NCBI RefSeq assembly: GCF_036812735.1
Contig: NZ_CP117523.1
Span: 1,674,001-1,738,000 of the forward strand
Origin: Terrisporobacter glycolicus ATCC 14880 = DSM 1288
Lineage (GTDB): Bacteria; Bacillota; Clostridia; Peptostreptococcales; Peptostreptococcaceae
Direction: 5' to 3'
Length of the DNA stretch: 64,000 nucleotides
Below, piece by piece: positions 38,237-47,125 of the stretch (within the stretch, counting starts at the first letter, position 1; the number at the start of each line of letters is the position of its first letter). A program made the position numbers and the translations under genes. Below the pieces are notes generated by a model. It was not told where the DNA came from, ran no database searches, and saw nothing but the letters and a program-made list of their open reading frames with translations.

Positions 38237-38281
38237 AAAAGGGCCTTAAAATCCACTTATTCGGATTTAAAGGGCCTTAAT
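38237..38281. terminator. Bidirectional terminator between convergent genes
   Basis: AAGGGCCTTAAAATCC / GGATTTAAAGGGCCTT with an 8-base loop, flanked by A and T tracts. It separates plus-strand 37578-38171 from the minus-strand gene ending at 38294. Confidence 0.85.
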
Positions 38282-38293
38282 TTTAGGCATTCT

Positions 38294-39340
38294 TTATTTT
38301 ATGTAAAAAGACACAAAATTCAAATCATCAAATTGCTTAATTTCGAATTTATCTAATAGTTTAAAATCATCAATATTATAAGTATATATATATTCTCCGT
38401 CACAAGATATAAATTTATTGTCATGAATATAACTACAACTGTTTTTGTTTTTACTTTTAAATACTTTGATATTTTCAATATTATTCAAATCAACTTTAGC
38501 AATTCTATTTCCAGTATCATTATCGTGTGAATCATATTCAACTACATATAGATTATTATTATGTAAATGCATACGCCCTAAATTTTTAAATGGTAATTTG
38601 ATTTTTTCTATAGATTTTTCTTTTAAATTTATTTTCAGCATTATGTTTGAGAATTCATCATTTCCATCACAATATAGCAATGCATACATATTTTCACCTA
38701 TTATTTTAGCATCAGATACATAAGTTGATTCACCTAAATCAATAGTATCACTAACTTTTAAATTAGATTTATTTAAAATATATAAATTAGTATGACAATT
38801 CTTTGGTGCATCATCGTCATTATTTATAGAATAAAGCTTATCTTTATTTTCTAATAAGAAACATCCTGCATCATCAATTTGTGTAGATTCAATCACTTGA
38901 TTTTTTTTAATATCTGTTTTATTAATTTGTGTTCCTTGTGCATTAGAAGCACCTGTGTAAGCGTATTTATCATCTATGCAAAAAATTGTAGGAGAAATAT
39001 TATAAGCATCAACTTCCTTGGCTTTTAATGTATTCATATTTATTTTAACTATATAATTATTAATATGGTTTTTATAAATTGGATCTGCATAATAAATATC
39101 ATCACCGTTTTTTAAACCGACCTCAGTAAAACCACCTAGATTAATTCCTCTAAATTTCAATTTTTTATCGTCGATTAGCTTCCCACTTTTATCATATGTT
39201 ACTATTCTAGACTTGGAGTGAGTCAAGCTATATACTACACCATAGTCATAATCAGATACTTCTTTATTAATATTTGAGGATACTATATAAAAAAATAGAC
39301 TAAGTACAACTATAAATGGAATTACCAATTTTTTTTTCAT
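38294..39340 (-). CDS. Exported or membrane-anchored beta-propeller-like protein
   Basis: A 348-aa protein. An N-terminal signal or anchor (residues about 4-22, no lipobox Cys) precedes a domain of repeated short beta blades: DDIYYADPIY, DKYAYTGAS, DKLYSINND, ENMYALLYC, NNLYVVEYD, DNKFISCDG, each about 45 residues apart. This periodicity suggests a six- or seven-bladed propeller outside the membrane. Ligand unknown. It is transcribed alone on the minus strand. GGAGTATAAAGTTC lies upstream of its ATG. Confidence 0.7.
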   Translation of the reverse strand: MKKKLVIPFIVVLSLFFYIVSSNINKEVSDYDYGVVYSLTHSKSRIVTYDKSGKLIDDKKLKFRGINLGGFTEVGLKNGDDIYYADPIYKNHINNYIVKINMNTLKAKEVDAYNISPTIFCIDDKYAYTGASNAQGTQINKTDIKKNQVIESTQIDDAGCFLLENKDKLYSINNDDDAPKNCHTNLYILNKSNLKVSDTIDLGESTYVSDAKIIGENMYALLYCDGNDEFSNIMLKINLKEKSIEKIKLPFKNLGRMHLHNNNLYVVEYDSHDNDTGNRIAKVDLNNIENIKVFKSKNKNSCSYIHDNKFISCDGEYIYTYNIDDFKLLDKFEIKQFDDLNFVSFYIK

Positions 39341-39576
39341 GAACTTTATACTCCTTTAGAATAAATTATAATATTTACAATAATGTAAAAAACACATTTC
39401 AACCATATTGTAACAATGAGTTTTGATAAGAACAACAAATTGTTCAGTATCTAAACAAATCTTAAGACAAAAATATTAATTAAAAGCTTAAATTTTCCTC
39501 ATTTTAATTATGTTTATATGAATATATAAATAGAAGGAAACAATTACCTATAATACAAATTAAGGGTGGAGATAAT

Positions 39577-40833
39577 ATGAAAAAAATATCAGTTGCTGTA
39601 ATAGGAGCAGGATCAAGGGGGATGAATGCCTACGCACCCTATCTACTGGAAAACCCCAACCTAGGAGAAATAGTAGCAGTAGCAGAACCCAAGGACGAAA
39701 AAAGAAATAACTTTAAAAATAGATACAACATAAAAGAAGAAAATACATATTCCTCATATGAAGAACTCTTATCAAAACCTAAATTAGCAGACGCAATAAT
39801 AATAGCCAACAGTGATGAATCCCATTTTGAACCAACTAAAACAGCCCTAGAAAAAGGATATCATGTGTTACTAGAAAAGCCCATGTCAAATAAACTGGAG
39901 GAAGTAATCAAACTAGGACAACTGGCAAAAAAACACAAAGACCAAGTGTTTGTCATATGTCACGTTCTAAGATATACACCATTTTTCAGTGAGCTAAAAA
40001 GAATAGTGGACAGCAAAGAATTAGGCAACCTTATAAGCATACAACACAATGAAAACATAGGATACTACCATTTTGCACATAGCTATACACGTGGAAACTG
40101 GAGAAATAGCCATGAAACAAGTCCGCTAATATTGGCTAAAAGTTGTCATGATATGGATATATTATTATGGTTAACAGGGAAAAGTTGCAAATATATATCT
40201 TCCTTTGGAAGTTTAAGTCATATGAAAGAAGAAAGCTTCAAAGAAAACATGGCAAATAAATGTGTAGACTGCAAGGCTGAAAGAGCCTGTCCCTATAGTG
40301 CGAAGAAAATATATTTGGAAGATGATGTACTTAAGGCATCTTTATACGCAGTGGATGCCAACCCTACAAAAGAAAATTTGGCAAAGGCTATAACTACTGG
40401 CCCTTATGGAAGATGTGTGTACAAATGTGACAACAACGTGGTGGATCATATGGTAAGTATATTCGAGTTTGAAGACAATATAACTGCCACTTTTAACTTA
40501 TCAGCATTTACAAAGGATTGCACAAGAACCATAAAGCTTATGTTTTCTCATGGAGAAGTGGGTGGAGATTTTCACAAGAATGTGATAGAGGTGCATAAAT
40601 TTGGAGATAATCACCACACAGTAATTCATCCTAAAGTGATAAAAAGTGGTCATGGTGGGGGAGATTTTAAGCTAATGGAGGAATTTGTTAAAGCCGTAAG
40701 TTTAAATAATAAGGAAGTAAAAACTGGTGCAATTACTTCTGTGGAAAGTCATGTAATGGCATTTGCAGGGGAATACTCTAGATTAAATCATGAAGTAGTT
40801 AATGTGAAAAAGTTTTGGAATAATCAAATATAA
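39577..40833 (+). CDS. Gfo/Idh/MocA family NAD(P)-dependent oxidoreductase with Cys-rich insert
   Basis: A 418-aa sugar/inositol-type dehydrogenase. The N-terminal Rossmann fold has GAGSRGMNAYAP, followed by EKPMSNKLEE, whose Lys is the usual catalytic-site residue. AKSCHDMDILLWL has the conserved His-Asp of the substrate site. An insert at about 229-290 contains CVDCKAERACPY and GRCVYKC, with five or six Cys that could bind a metal. The substrate is unknown. GGTGGAGA lies upstream. The next gene, a DUF4839 lipoprotein, is 33 bases away. Fragments of a second copy flank this region at 38177 and 41683. Confidence 0.87.
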   Translation: MKKISVAVIGAGSRGMNAYAPYLLENPNLGEIVAVAEPKDEKRNNFKNRYNIKEENTYSSYEELLSKPKLADAIIIANSDESHFEPTKTALEKGYHVLLEKPMSNKLEEVIKLGQLAKKHKDQVFVICHVLRYTPFFSELKRIVDSKELGNLISIQHNENIGYYHFAHSYTRGNWRNSHETSPLILAKSCHDMDILLWLTGKSCKYISSFGSLSHMKEESFKENMANKCVDCKAERACPYSAKKIYLEDDVLKASLYAVDANPTKENLAKAITTGPYGRCVYKCDNNVVDHMVSIFEFEDNITATFNLSAFTKDCTRTIKLMFSHGEVGGDFHKNVIEVHKFGDNHHTVIHPKVIKSGHGGGDFKLMEEFVKAVSLNNKEVKTGAITSVESHVMAFAGEYSRLNHEVVNVKKFWNNQI

Positions 40834-40866
40834 TAAATATGAATTTAATGGTTGAGGTGGAAAATT

Positions 40867-41682
40867 ATGAAAAGATTTATGTGTATTTTAATAGCAATCA
40901 TTTGTTGTATCACTGTTGTTGCATGTGATAGTAGTGATCATAAGGGGGAGGCTAAAACCCCCTCAGGTCCATCTGCAATGAATGGGCGAGATTACAAAAG
41001 TGTGGAAGAGTCATTCGAGGAGAATGGTTTTACTAATATCAAGCTAGAAAAAATAGAAGACTTGGTTACTGGCTTGTTGACAAAAGAAGGTGAAGTAGAA
41101 GATGTCTCTGTAGGAGGAGATTTTGACTATTCCCCAGATAAGTGGGTTAGGGCTGACACCCAAGTTATCATAAGATATCATGCTTTCCCAAAAAAAGAAA
41201 GTGAACAAACACAAAAGAAATCAGAAAAAAACACAAAGCAAGAACAGAGTACTGAAAAGGATGGCAAAAATATGGAGCAAGAAGATATATCCAATAAAGT
41301 GTTAACTATTGATAATTGTGAGGAACTTGCTAATATGCTATCAAATAAAGACGATATAGATGAATCATATTCAAGTTTTGCAAAAAAATATAAAGGAAAA
41401 ACTATTGAATTTGATGGTAGAATTGATCATTTAATGAATTATGAAAATTATGATACAAGATATGATATTCTTGTGAGTACAGGTGATTATGATCCTGATC
41501 ATCAAACTGGGCCAGCATTTAAATTTAAGAATGTGGCTGCTTATGATTTGGATTTGGATACTATAGATTTAGAATCTGAAATTAAAGTGGGAAAAAATGT
41601 ACGAATTGTTGCCAAGGTAGAGGAGTTTGATAGTAACTCTGGTCTATTTTTTCTTGATCCTGTATCCGTTACAGCACGATAA
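40867..41682 (+). CDS. DUF4839 lipoprotein with PASTA-like N-terminal part
   Basis: A 271-aa protein starting at ATG 40867 after GAGGTGG; a TTG 15 bases upstream lacks support. The signal peptide ends in a lipobox (VVAC). A PASTA-like section (GRDYKSVEESFEENGFTNIKLEKI) comes next, then a Lys/Gln/Glu linker. The C-terminal DUF4839 domain has KTIEFDGRIDHLMNYENYDTRYDI and VGKNVRIVAKVEEFDSNSGLFFLDPVSV. It is anchored on the outer face of the membrane. Its role is unknown. Confidence 0.82.
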   Translation: MKRFMCILIAIICCITVVACDSSDHKGEAKTPSGPSAMNGRDYKSVEESFEENGFTNIKLEKIEDLVTGLLTKEGEVEDVSVGGDFDYSPDKWVRADTQVIIRYHAFPKKESEQTQKKSEKNTKQEQSTEKDGKNMEQEDISNKVLTIDNCEELANMLSNKDDIDESYSSFAKKYKGKTIEFDGRIDHLMNYENYDTRYDILVSTGDYDPDHQTGPAFKFKNVAAYDLDLDTIDLESEIKVGKNVRIVAKVEEFDSNSGLFFLDPVSVTAR

Positions 41683-41763
41683 ATCCATAAAGTGGTTAAT
41701 GTAAAAAAGTTTTTAAATAATTACTTTCGCCTTATGGTTGCTGAAAGAGATTATATTATGTAA
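41683..41763 (+). pseudogene. Decayed 3' end of a second Gfo/Idh gene
   Basis: Directly after the DUF4839 stop, the frame reads IHKVVNVKKFLNNYFRLM and continues to a stop at 41763. The intact gene ends NHEVVNVKKFWNNQI. About 85 percent of bases match over 40 positions. Same strand as the intact copy 0.9 kb upstream. Confidence 0.75.
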
Positions 41764-42100
41764 AAATAACAAATAATATTAATTTTTTAACTGAACAAAG
41801 CTGCATGAGAGGATGCAAGGATTTTTTCATGCCTTATTTTAATGAAGAATAACTTAACGATTTCGTAATAAATATAGCCTTTTAACACGGGTAGTCATGA
41901 TTAAAAATAAAACTAGAGTAATTAAATTATTTTAAGTAGGATTTATAAACACTGTAAATAAGGAAAAAACACAGGGGGCAATTAATTAATGCTATTTTAT
42001 TTCTCACAGGTCATTTCGTAATAATTTTAATATTGCGTCTGATTATTTAGACATGAGAAATAATATAGTTAGAAACGTTGTAATAATAGCTAATATTATA
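41764..42100. other. Intergenic region, nothing decisive
   Basis: Contains a small TGCATGAGAGGATGCA hairpin (about 41801-41816) and two copies of ATTTCGTAATAA (about 41860 and 42013). No gene, promoter or strong terminator is recognisable. Confidence 0.4.
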
Positions 42101-42361
42101 TTATTTATTATTATACACACTAGGGATTGGGGGGTATCCTAATGACAATCTTATTTTATCAATAATAAGGAGCGCTATTCCAAGAGTAGTAGCCTTCAAA
42201 TAGGACTTAAGAGAACTTAGATCAGCCTTTTTCCTGTCTTTTTTATCCATTGCTGTAAGATAGAGATTTGCTACGGTGCCTTCTGTGGTTTTATCAGGAT
42301 AGTTATCGATGTCATTAACAATTTGTTTCAAGTTATTGCTGGTTTCTTCAATCAAGGCCAT
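42101..42361 (-). CDS. Hypothetical protein, 86 aa, possibly a gene remnant
   Basis: Not recognised. It begins MALIEETSNNLKQIVNDI, has a charged middle (MDKKDRKKADLSSLK) and a hydrophobic segment LKATTLGIALLIIDKIRLSLG, ending with PPIPSVYNNK. The ribosome-binding site is poor. The ATG sits at the edge of a hairpin (GAAAATATTT...AAATATTTTTTC, about 42360-42402) that probably terminates the kinase gene. It may therefore be the tail of a broken gene. Confidence 0.35.
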   Translation of the reverse strand: MALIEETSNNLKQIVNDIDNYPDKTTEGTVANLYLTAMDKKDRKKADLSSLKSYLKATTLGIALLIIDKIRLSLGYPPIPSVYNNK

Positions 42362-42509
42362 GAAAATATTTCAACCTGGAACATGGTCGAAATATTTTTT
42401 CAGCCAGCAGCTTTGAATTGATATTCTCATAAAAGCTGAAACTCTTGTTTATCGTTTTTTTTACTTCTATCTAGAGTAGTCAGTAAACAGTTGGCTTTTA
42501 AATCAATAT

Positions 42510-43673
42510 TTATTTTGAGTTTATTGGCAGACAGATGATAAACATGGTTTTATCTGTTCTTTCCAAAAATATTTCACCTTTATGAAGGCGGATATACTCT
42601 TGAGATAAGGCCATTCCAATGCCAATTTGTCCCTTAGCACCCTTATAAAATCTGTCAAATACATGTTCTTGATCTTCGGAAGAGAGTGCTGTTCCATCAT
42701 CGGAAATTTTTATTACAATTGCTCTGTCTTTTTTTGAAGCCTCAATCCATATGGCGGAATTTGTGTATCTTGTGCTATTTGTTAAAATATTGGATATTGC
42801 AGAAAACACCATATCTTCATCACAGTGAACCATAAGGGGATCTGGAAGATTTAGAAACAGTTTCAGCCCTTTTTTCTGTAGTGAGGGCTCTATTATATGA
42901 ATAGAGTCATAAATTATTTCTCTGACATCATATATATTTATGTTTGGAACTGTCATACCACTGTCTACTTTGCTAAGTCGTAGGATATTCTCAATCAGAC
43001 TGTTCATTCGCTCCGTTTCTTTTACAATAATCTCGCAGCTACCTTTTTGGGAAGCAAAACCGCTTATTATTCCATCTGCATAACCTCTAATAGCCATAAG
43101 AGGCGTTTTTAGTTCGTGGGAGGCATTTTCGAAAAAGTATTTTATAGTTCGTTCTTTCTCATCCAAAGTTTTTGCTACATGCCTAGCTACAAAGTAAAGT
43201 AAAAGGGATATGACAACCATGATTCCTATAAGAATCAGTGTGGTTGTTTTTACCAGATAACGTTCAAATGAAACATCCACATAAATAAGTATGGCTTCTT
43301 TACCAGAGGTGGAGTTATCTACTTTGGACAGGTTCTCTGTTGTAGGTATAAAATACAAAAGATCTCTGTTTTGTTGGAACTTTTGCACGTTTCCAAAGGG
43401 CATTTTCTGTTTGTTTGCAAGATAATAAGAAACCATTTTCATTTCCGGATTAGGAAACGTATCTTTATCTAGATTTTCCATATGAAGAATAAAAACATCA
43501 GGAAGAATATCATCTGAATTTTTCTTATTTTTTAAGTATTGATTTAGTGCTGTAACAGTACTTTTTTCTATGTGGTTCATTTCTAGTGTATAAAACATTA
43601 CAATAATTAAAACTCCGAAAAATATGGAAAGTCCCGTTAGAAAGTATAGTGCCTTATGGTTGTTTCGTAACAT
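42510..43673 (-). CDS. Sensor histidine kinase
   Basis: A 387-aa membrane kinase with TM1 (about 10-29), an extracytoplasmic sensor (about 30-142) and TM2 (about 143-163). The phosphoacceptor His186 is in NASHELKTP. The N box NILTNSTRYT and DDGTALS replace the usual NxxxNA and DxGxG forms, followed by HVFDRFYKG and GIGMALSQEY. The G1 variation is worth noting but the fold appears complete. It pairs with the response regulator two bases upstream in the operon. Base composition and codon choice are clearly more GC-rich than the window average, suggesting acquisition from another Firmicute. Confidence 0.9.
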   Translation of the reverse strand: MLRNNHKALYFLTGLSIFFGVLIIVMFYTLEMNHIEKSTVTALNQYLKNKKNSDDILPDVFILHMENLDKDTFPNPEMKMVSYYLANKQKMPFGNVQKFQQNRDLLYFIPTTENLSKVDNSTSGKEAILIYVDVSFERYLVKTTTLILIGIMVVISLLLYFVARHVAKTLDEKERTIKYFFENASHELKTPLMAIRGYADGIISGFASQKGSCEIIVKETERMNSLIENILRLSKVDSGMTVPNINIYDVREIIYDSIHIIEPSLQKKGLKLFLNLPDPLMVHCDEDMVFSAISNILTNSTRYTNSAIWIEASKKDRAIVIKISDDGTALSSEDQEHVFDRFYKGAKGQIGIGMALSQEYIRLHKGEIFLERTDKTMFIICLPINSK

Positions 43674-43675
43674 AT

Positions 43676-44377
43676 TTAAGCATCTTCCTTTCTAGTCATT
43701 TTAAATCCATAACCCCATACTGTCTGAATATAAACATCTGCTCCAGCAGCTGTGAGCTTTTTTCGTATTCTTCGGTTGGTTTCGTCAGCTACGCGGGTTT
43801 CAATTTCAAAATTCATACCCCAAACTTCCTCAAGAACTTCGTCACGGCTCACCGCATCGCCAAATCGGCGCATCATGTAAGTTAAGAATTTTATTTCAGT
43901 AGGTGTCAAATTGATGATTTGACAATCTACAGAGCACTCATGGGTTTTTCCGCAATAGAAGAGATTTCCGCAAAATAATTTATCTGTATCAAGAGGCTGG
44001 GCATTTTGAGCTTCAAATTCAATTCGGCGTAGCAATGCTTTAATTTTTGCAGAAAGCAACATGGGCTTAAACGGTTTTGTGATGTAATCGTCGCTACCTA
44101 AGGATAGACCACTATAGTAATCATTGTCACTGTCCTTAGCTGTAATCAGAATAACCGGTACTTTGGAGATTTCGCGTAACGACATAAGTATGCTGATTCC
44201 ATCTGATCCAGGCATCATAATATCAAGGAGAACTAGATCACATTGTGACTGTTTAAAGTTCTCCAGTAACAGGTCTCCCGTGTCAAAGGCGGTTACTTCA
44301 TGCCCCTCGTTTTTTAGAAAAGCGAAAAGGATATTTCGGATTTCTTTTTCATCATCTGCTAAATATATTTTTGCCAT
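43676..44377 (-). CDS. OmpR/PhoB-family response regulator
   Basis: 233 aa. The receiver domain has acidic Asp8-Asp9, phosphoacceptor Asp52 (LLDIMMPG), Thr in ILITAKDS and Lys in DYITKPFKP. A C-terminal winged helix follows (LTPTEIKFLTYMMRRFGDAVSRDEVLEEVWG ... TNRRIRKKLTAAGADVYIQTVWGYGFKM). First gene of the regulator-kinase operon, with AAGGAGG upstream. Its probable target is the neighbouring TlpA-like lipoprotein gene, whose upstream region carries three TTGCAA repeats at 11-bp spacing. Composition is GC-richer than the neighbours, like the kinase. Confidence 0.93.
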   Translation of the reverse strand: MAKIYLADDEKEIRNILFAFLKNEGHEVTAFDTGDLLLENFKQSQCDLVLLDIMMPGSDGISILMSLREISKVPVILITAKDSDNDYYSGLSLGSDDYITKPFKPMLLSAKIKALLRRIEFEAQNAQPLDTDKLFCGNLFYCGKTHECSVDCQIINLTPTEIKFLTYMMRRFGDAVSRDEVLEEVWGMNFEIETRVADETNRRIRKKLTAAGADVYIQTVWGYGFKMTRKEDA

Positions 44378-44572
44378 TGTGAACCTCCTTACAAAATGTA
44401 ATTAACAAAATTATAACATAAAACTACAAACAGTTAGAGATACATTTACACTGAGGTCTGCAAGAGTACACATCTAACTTTGATCAAGCAGAAATATTAC
44501 CCTACAAATGTAATTCTTATAAAGAATATAAGAATTGGAGCGATCCAAATTTTCTTTTCGTAGAATTTCACA

Positions 44573-44605
44573 GAAAAGAAGGCTGCTGAGAAAACCAGCA
44601 ACCTC
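44573..44605 (-). terminator. Terminator of the TlpA-like gene (minus strand)
   Basis: On the minus strand, GGTTGCTGG-loop-CAGCAGCC is followed by TTCTTTTCT. Its arms are GC-rich for this genome. Confidence 0.8.
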
Positions 44606-44651
44606 CATATTGTTAAGACAACTTGAATTTTAGAATTTTTACTGTCAACCG

Positions 44652-45320
44652 TTATTTAAGAGCTGGTTTTCCAATAGATTTTAAAGCATTGTTTATACTA
44701 TCTTTATAGATTTTTGCAAGATCGCTAGATTTATAGGTTTTTGAAAGCTCACCAGCAGATCCAACAAGTGGCTCTACTACAATATTACCTCTTGAATCTA
44801 CAAAAATAGTTGTAGGTGTAGATTGTATTTTTTTTGTAATAGAACTCCAATCACCATCTCCGCTTGTCAAAGTTGTATTTTTAAATCCTGCATTAGATAA
44901 GATTTTTTTTGCGACTTCTTTGTTACTGTCTCCGTCTAGGACAGCTGTAACCATGTTAATATTTTTTGGTAATCCCTTTGCGATAGTGGCAAGTTTCGGC
45001 ATTTCCTTAACACAAGATTTGCAACTAGTGTTCCAAAAACTAATTGCTGTAATATCTGCTTTTTTAAGATTATCTTGTGTAAAAGTACCTCCGCTCAGCG
45101 TTTTCGCTGAAAAATTCTTTATACTTCCATGTTTGCTTGTAGTGGAACTTCCTTGTTTATTTTCATTTGAAGTTGCATTTTTTTCGTTGGGATTTACTTT
45201 TTTTTCAGTGGTAGTTGTTTTATTTTCATTTGAAGTTGCTTTTTTAGGGCTACAACCTGCAAGAATCCCAATTGACATAATTGAACATAATGTAAATACA
45301 ATCATTTTTTTCTTTTTCAT
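44652..45320 (-). CDS. TlpA-like thioredoxin-fold lipoprotein
   Basis: A 222-aa exported redoxin. The lipobox ILAGC gives lipidation at Cys23. A Thr/Asn/Lys linker with the segment ATSNENK repeated twice (about 28-55) leads to a thioredoxin/AhpC-TSA domain. The active site is Cys100-Lys-Ser-Cys103 in WNTSCKSCVKEM, and the cis-Pro is in STPTTIFVD. It likely reduces or repairs disulfides outside the membrane, as TlpA/ResA do. No CcdA-type electron donor is in the window. It lies upstream of the regulator-kinase pair on the same strand but has its own terminator. Confidence 0.9.
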   Translation of the reverse strand: MKKKKMIVFTLCSIMSIGILAGCSPKKATSNENKTTTTEKKVNPNEKNATSNENKQGSSTTSKHGSIKNFSAKTLSGGTFTQDNLKKADITAISFWNTSCKSCVKEMPKLATIAKGLPKNINMVTAVLDGDSNKEVAKKILSNAGFKNTTLTSGDGDWSSITKKIQSTPTTIFVDSRGNIVVEPLVGSAGELSKTYKSSDLAKIYKDSINNALKSIGKPALK

Positions 45321-45405
45321 ATCGAATACCTCATTTCATTTTTTATTTGTGTATTTTCATAATAAAATAAAATAAGATATACTACCTCACAAATAGGCAA
45401 TTATT

Positions 45406-45433
45406 TTGCAACAAAATTGCAACAAAATTGCAA
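45406..45433. promoter_or_regulatory. Three TTGCAA repeats at exact 11-bp intervals, candidate response-regulator site
   Basis: TTGCAA occurs at 45406-45411, 45417-45422 and 45428-45433, each within TTGCAAC-AAAA spacing. Direct repeats one helical turn apart are how OmpR/PhoB-family regulators bind. The site lies 86 bases upstream of the minus-strand TlpA-like gene start and 137 bases before the plus-strand rhodanese start, so it could act on either or both. Confidence 0.55.
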
Positions 45434-45569
45434 CAGATTTGAGTATGCATCATAATTCATATAAAAAATCTATAATAAATGGTAATTTATAGAAATATTC
45501 TATTTGAGGTGGGATTACTACTGTGATAGCATTAATAATGCAGGATTTTACAAACTAGGAGGGAAAGTA

Positions 45570-46994
45570 ATGAATATAGCAAAAAAGGTATTAATGGTAA
45601 TCTCATTATTAAGTATGTCTATGATAACGGTTGCATGTTCTAGCACACAGCAAGAAGATAATAATGATATTAAAAGTATTAAGGTATCACAAATAAACGA
45701 GGAAATTGATAAAGGAACACAAGTAATAGACATAAGAGAAGAATACCAATATATAGGTTGGGATAATAAAGAAGGTGCAGGTGGGCACATAGATGGTTCT
45801 ATTGATTTTCCAGCTTCTTGGTTAGATATAGAAAGTAATTTCTCTAAGATAAACATAGAGTTAAAAAGAAGAGAAATTGATAAGTCCAAAAAAACTGTAA
45901 TATATTCAAACAATGAGGTAGATAAAGAGATATACAATAAATTTAAAGAACTTGGGTTTACGGATTTAAGTATATTAACAGGTGGATTTAATGAGTATGT
46001 ATCAGAAAAATTACCTGTTGAAAAAATGAAAAATTATGAAACACTAGTTCATCCACAGTGGGTATATGATTTGGTTGAGGGGAAAAATCCAGATACATTT
46101 AAAGGTGGAGAATTTAAAGTTGTAGAAATTGATTTTGGTAAAGATAAGGGAGATTACAATAAAGGTCATATACCATCTGCAATTACAATTGATGATAGTT
46201 TAAATCATATAGAAGGGGAAAGAATTCTTCCAAACTATGATAAAATGAGTGATGAAAAGAAATTTAGTTATTGGAATAGACCTAAGGATAAATGGATAAA
46301 ACAAAAATTAGAGGAAATGGGGATTACTAAAGATACTACTGTAGTTGTATATGGATCAAATACAACAGCAGCAGCTAGACTTGGTGTAGTTATGAAGTAT
46401 GCAGGAGTTAAGGATGTAAGGCTTCTAAATGGTGGCAAAAAATTAATCAATAGTATGAATATGCCTTTAGAAAGTGGAGTTAATGAATATAAGTCTGTTA
46501 AGGATTTTGGTAGTGATGTTCCTCAAAACCCAGGAATTTTAATAGATTATGAAGAAGAACTTAAAATGGTCAATGATACAAAAGACTCTGTTATAGCTTC
46601 AGTTAGAAGTTTTGAAGAATACAAGTGTATAAAAAGTGGTTACACTTATATAAAAGATGCTGGTGAAATAAAAAATGCTAGATTTGCATATGCAGGATCT
46701 GACCCATATAATATGGAAGATTATAGAAATATAGATGACACTATGTTTAATTATAATTTTATTAAACAGAGATGGGACAAGTGGGGTATCACTTCTGATA
46801 AAAATATATCTTTCCATTGTGGAACAGGATGGAGAGCTAGTGAAACCTATTTTTATGCTTTATCTATGGGATATAAGGATATATGCGTTTATGATGGTGG
46901 ATGGTATGAATGGCATCTAAAAGAAGATTCTCCTAAAAAAGAAGAGGGTCTACCAGAAGATGCACCTGAGAGTGAACCTAATTCATTTTTTTAA
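45570..46994 (+). CDS. Exported lipoprotein with three rhodanese domains
   Basis: A 474-aa sulfurtransferase-like lipoprotein with lipobox VAC near residue 20. Domain 1 (about 33-155) has IDIREEYQYIGW and IYSNN where the catalytic Cys should be. Domain 2 (about 160-300) has GHIPSAITID and VYGSNTTAAARLG, again no Cys. Domain 3 (about 310-455) has the active loop FHCGTGWRAS with Cys417. Only the last domain appears catalytic, as in duplicated thiosulfate sulfurtransferases. ATG 45570 follows AGGAGG; an upstream TTG-type extension of 22 codons is unlikely. Divergent from the TlpA-like redoxin gene. Confidence 0.9.
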   Translation: MNIAKKVLMVISLLSMSMITVACSSTQQEDNNDIKSIKVSQINEEIDKGTQVIDIREEYQYIGWDNKEGAGGHIDGSIDFPASWLDIESNFSKINIELKRREIDKSKKTVIYSNNEVDKEIYNKFKELGFTDLSILTGGFNEYVSEKLPVEKMKNYETLVHPQWVYDLVEGKNPDTFKGGEFKVVEIDFGKDKGDYNKGHIPSAITIDDSLNHIEGERILPNYDKMSDEKKFSYWNRPKDKWIKQKLEEMGITKDTTVVVYGSNTTAAARLGVVMKYAGVKDVRLLNGGKKLINSMNMPLESGVNEYKSVKDFGSDVPQNPGILIDYEEELKMVNDTKDSVIASVRSFEEYKCIKSGYTYIKDAGEIKNARFAYAGSDPYNMEDYRNIDDTMFNYNFIKQRWDKWGITSDKNISFHCGTGWRASETYFYALSMGYKDICVYDGGWYEWHLKEDSPKKEEGLPEDAPESEPNSFF

Positions 46995-47125
46995 TAAAGA
47001 AATTTTATAAAATACATATGTTTTAATAATAAATATAAAAATTAGTAATAGTGGCTTATGATGTGCTCCTTTTATGATAATTGGTTGAAATAATAAGACT
47101 GTTATCATGAGAGGAGCATATTTTA

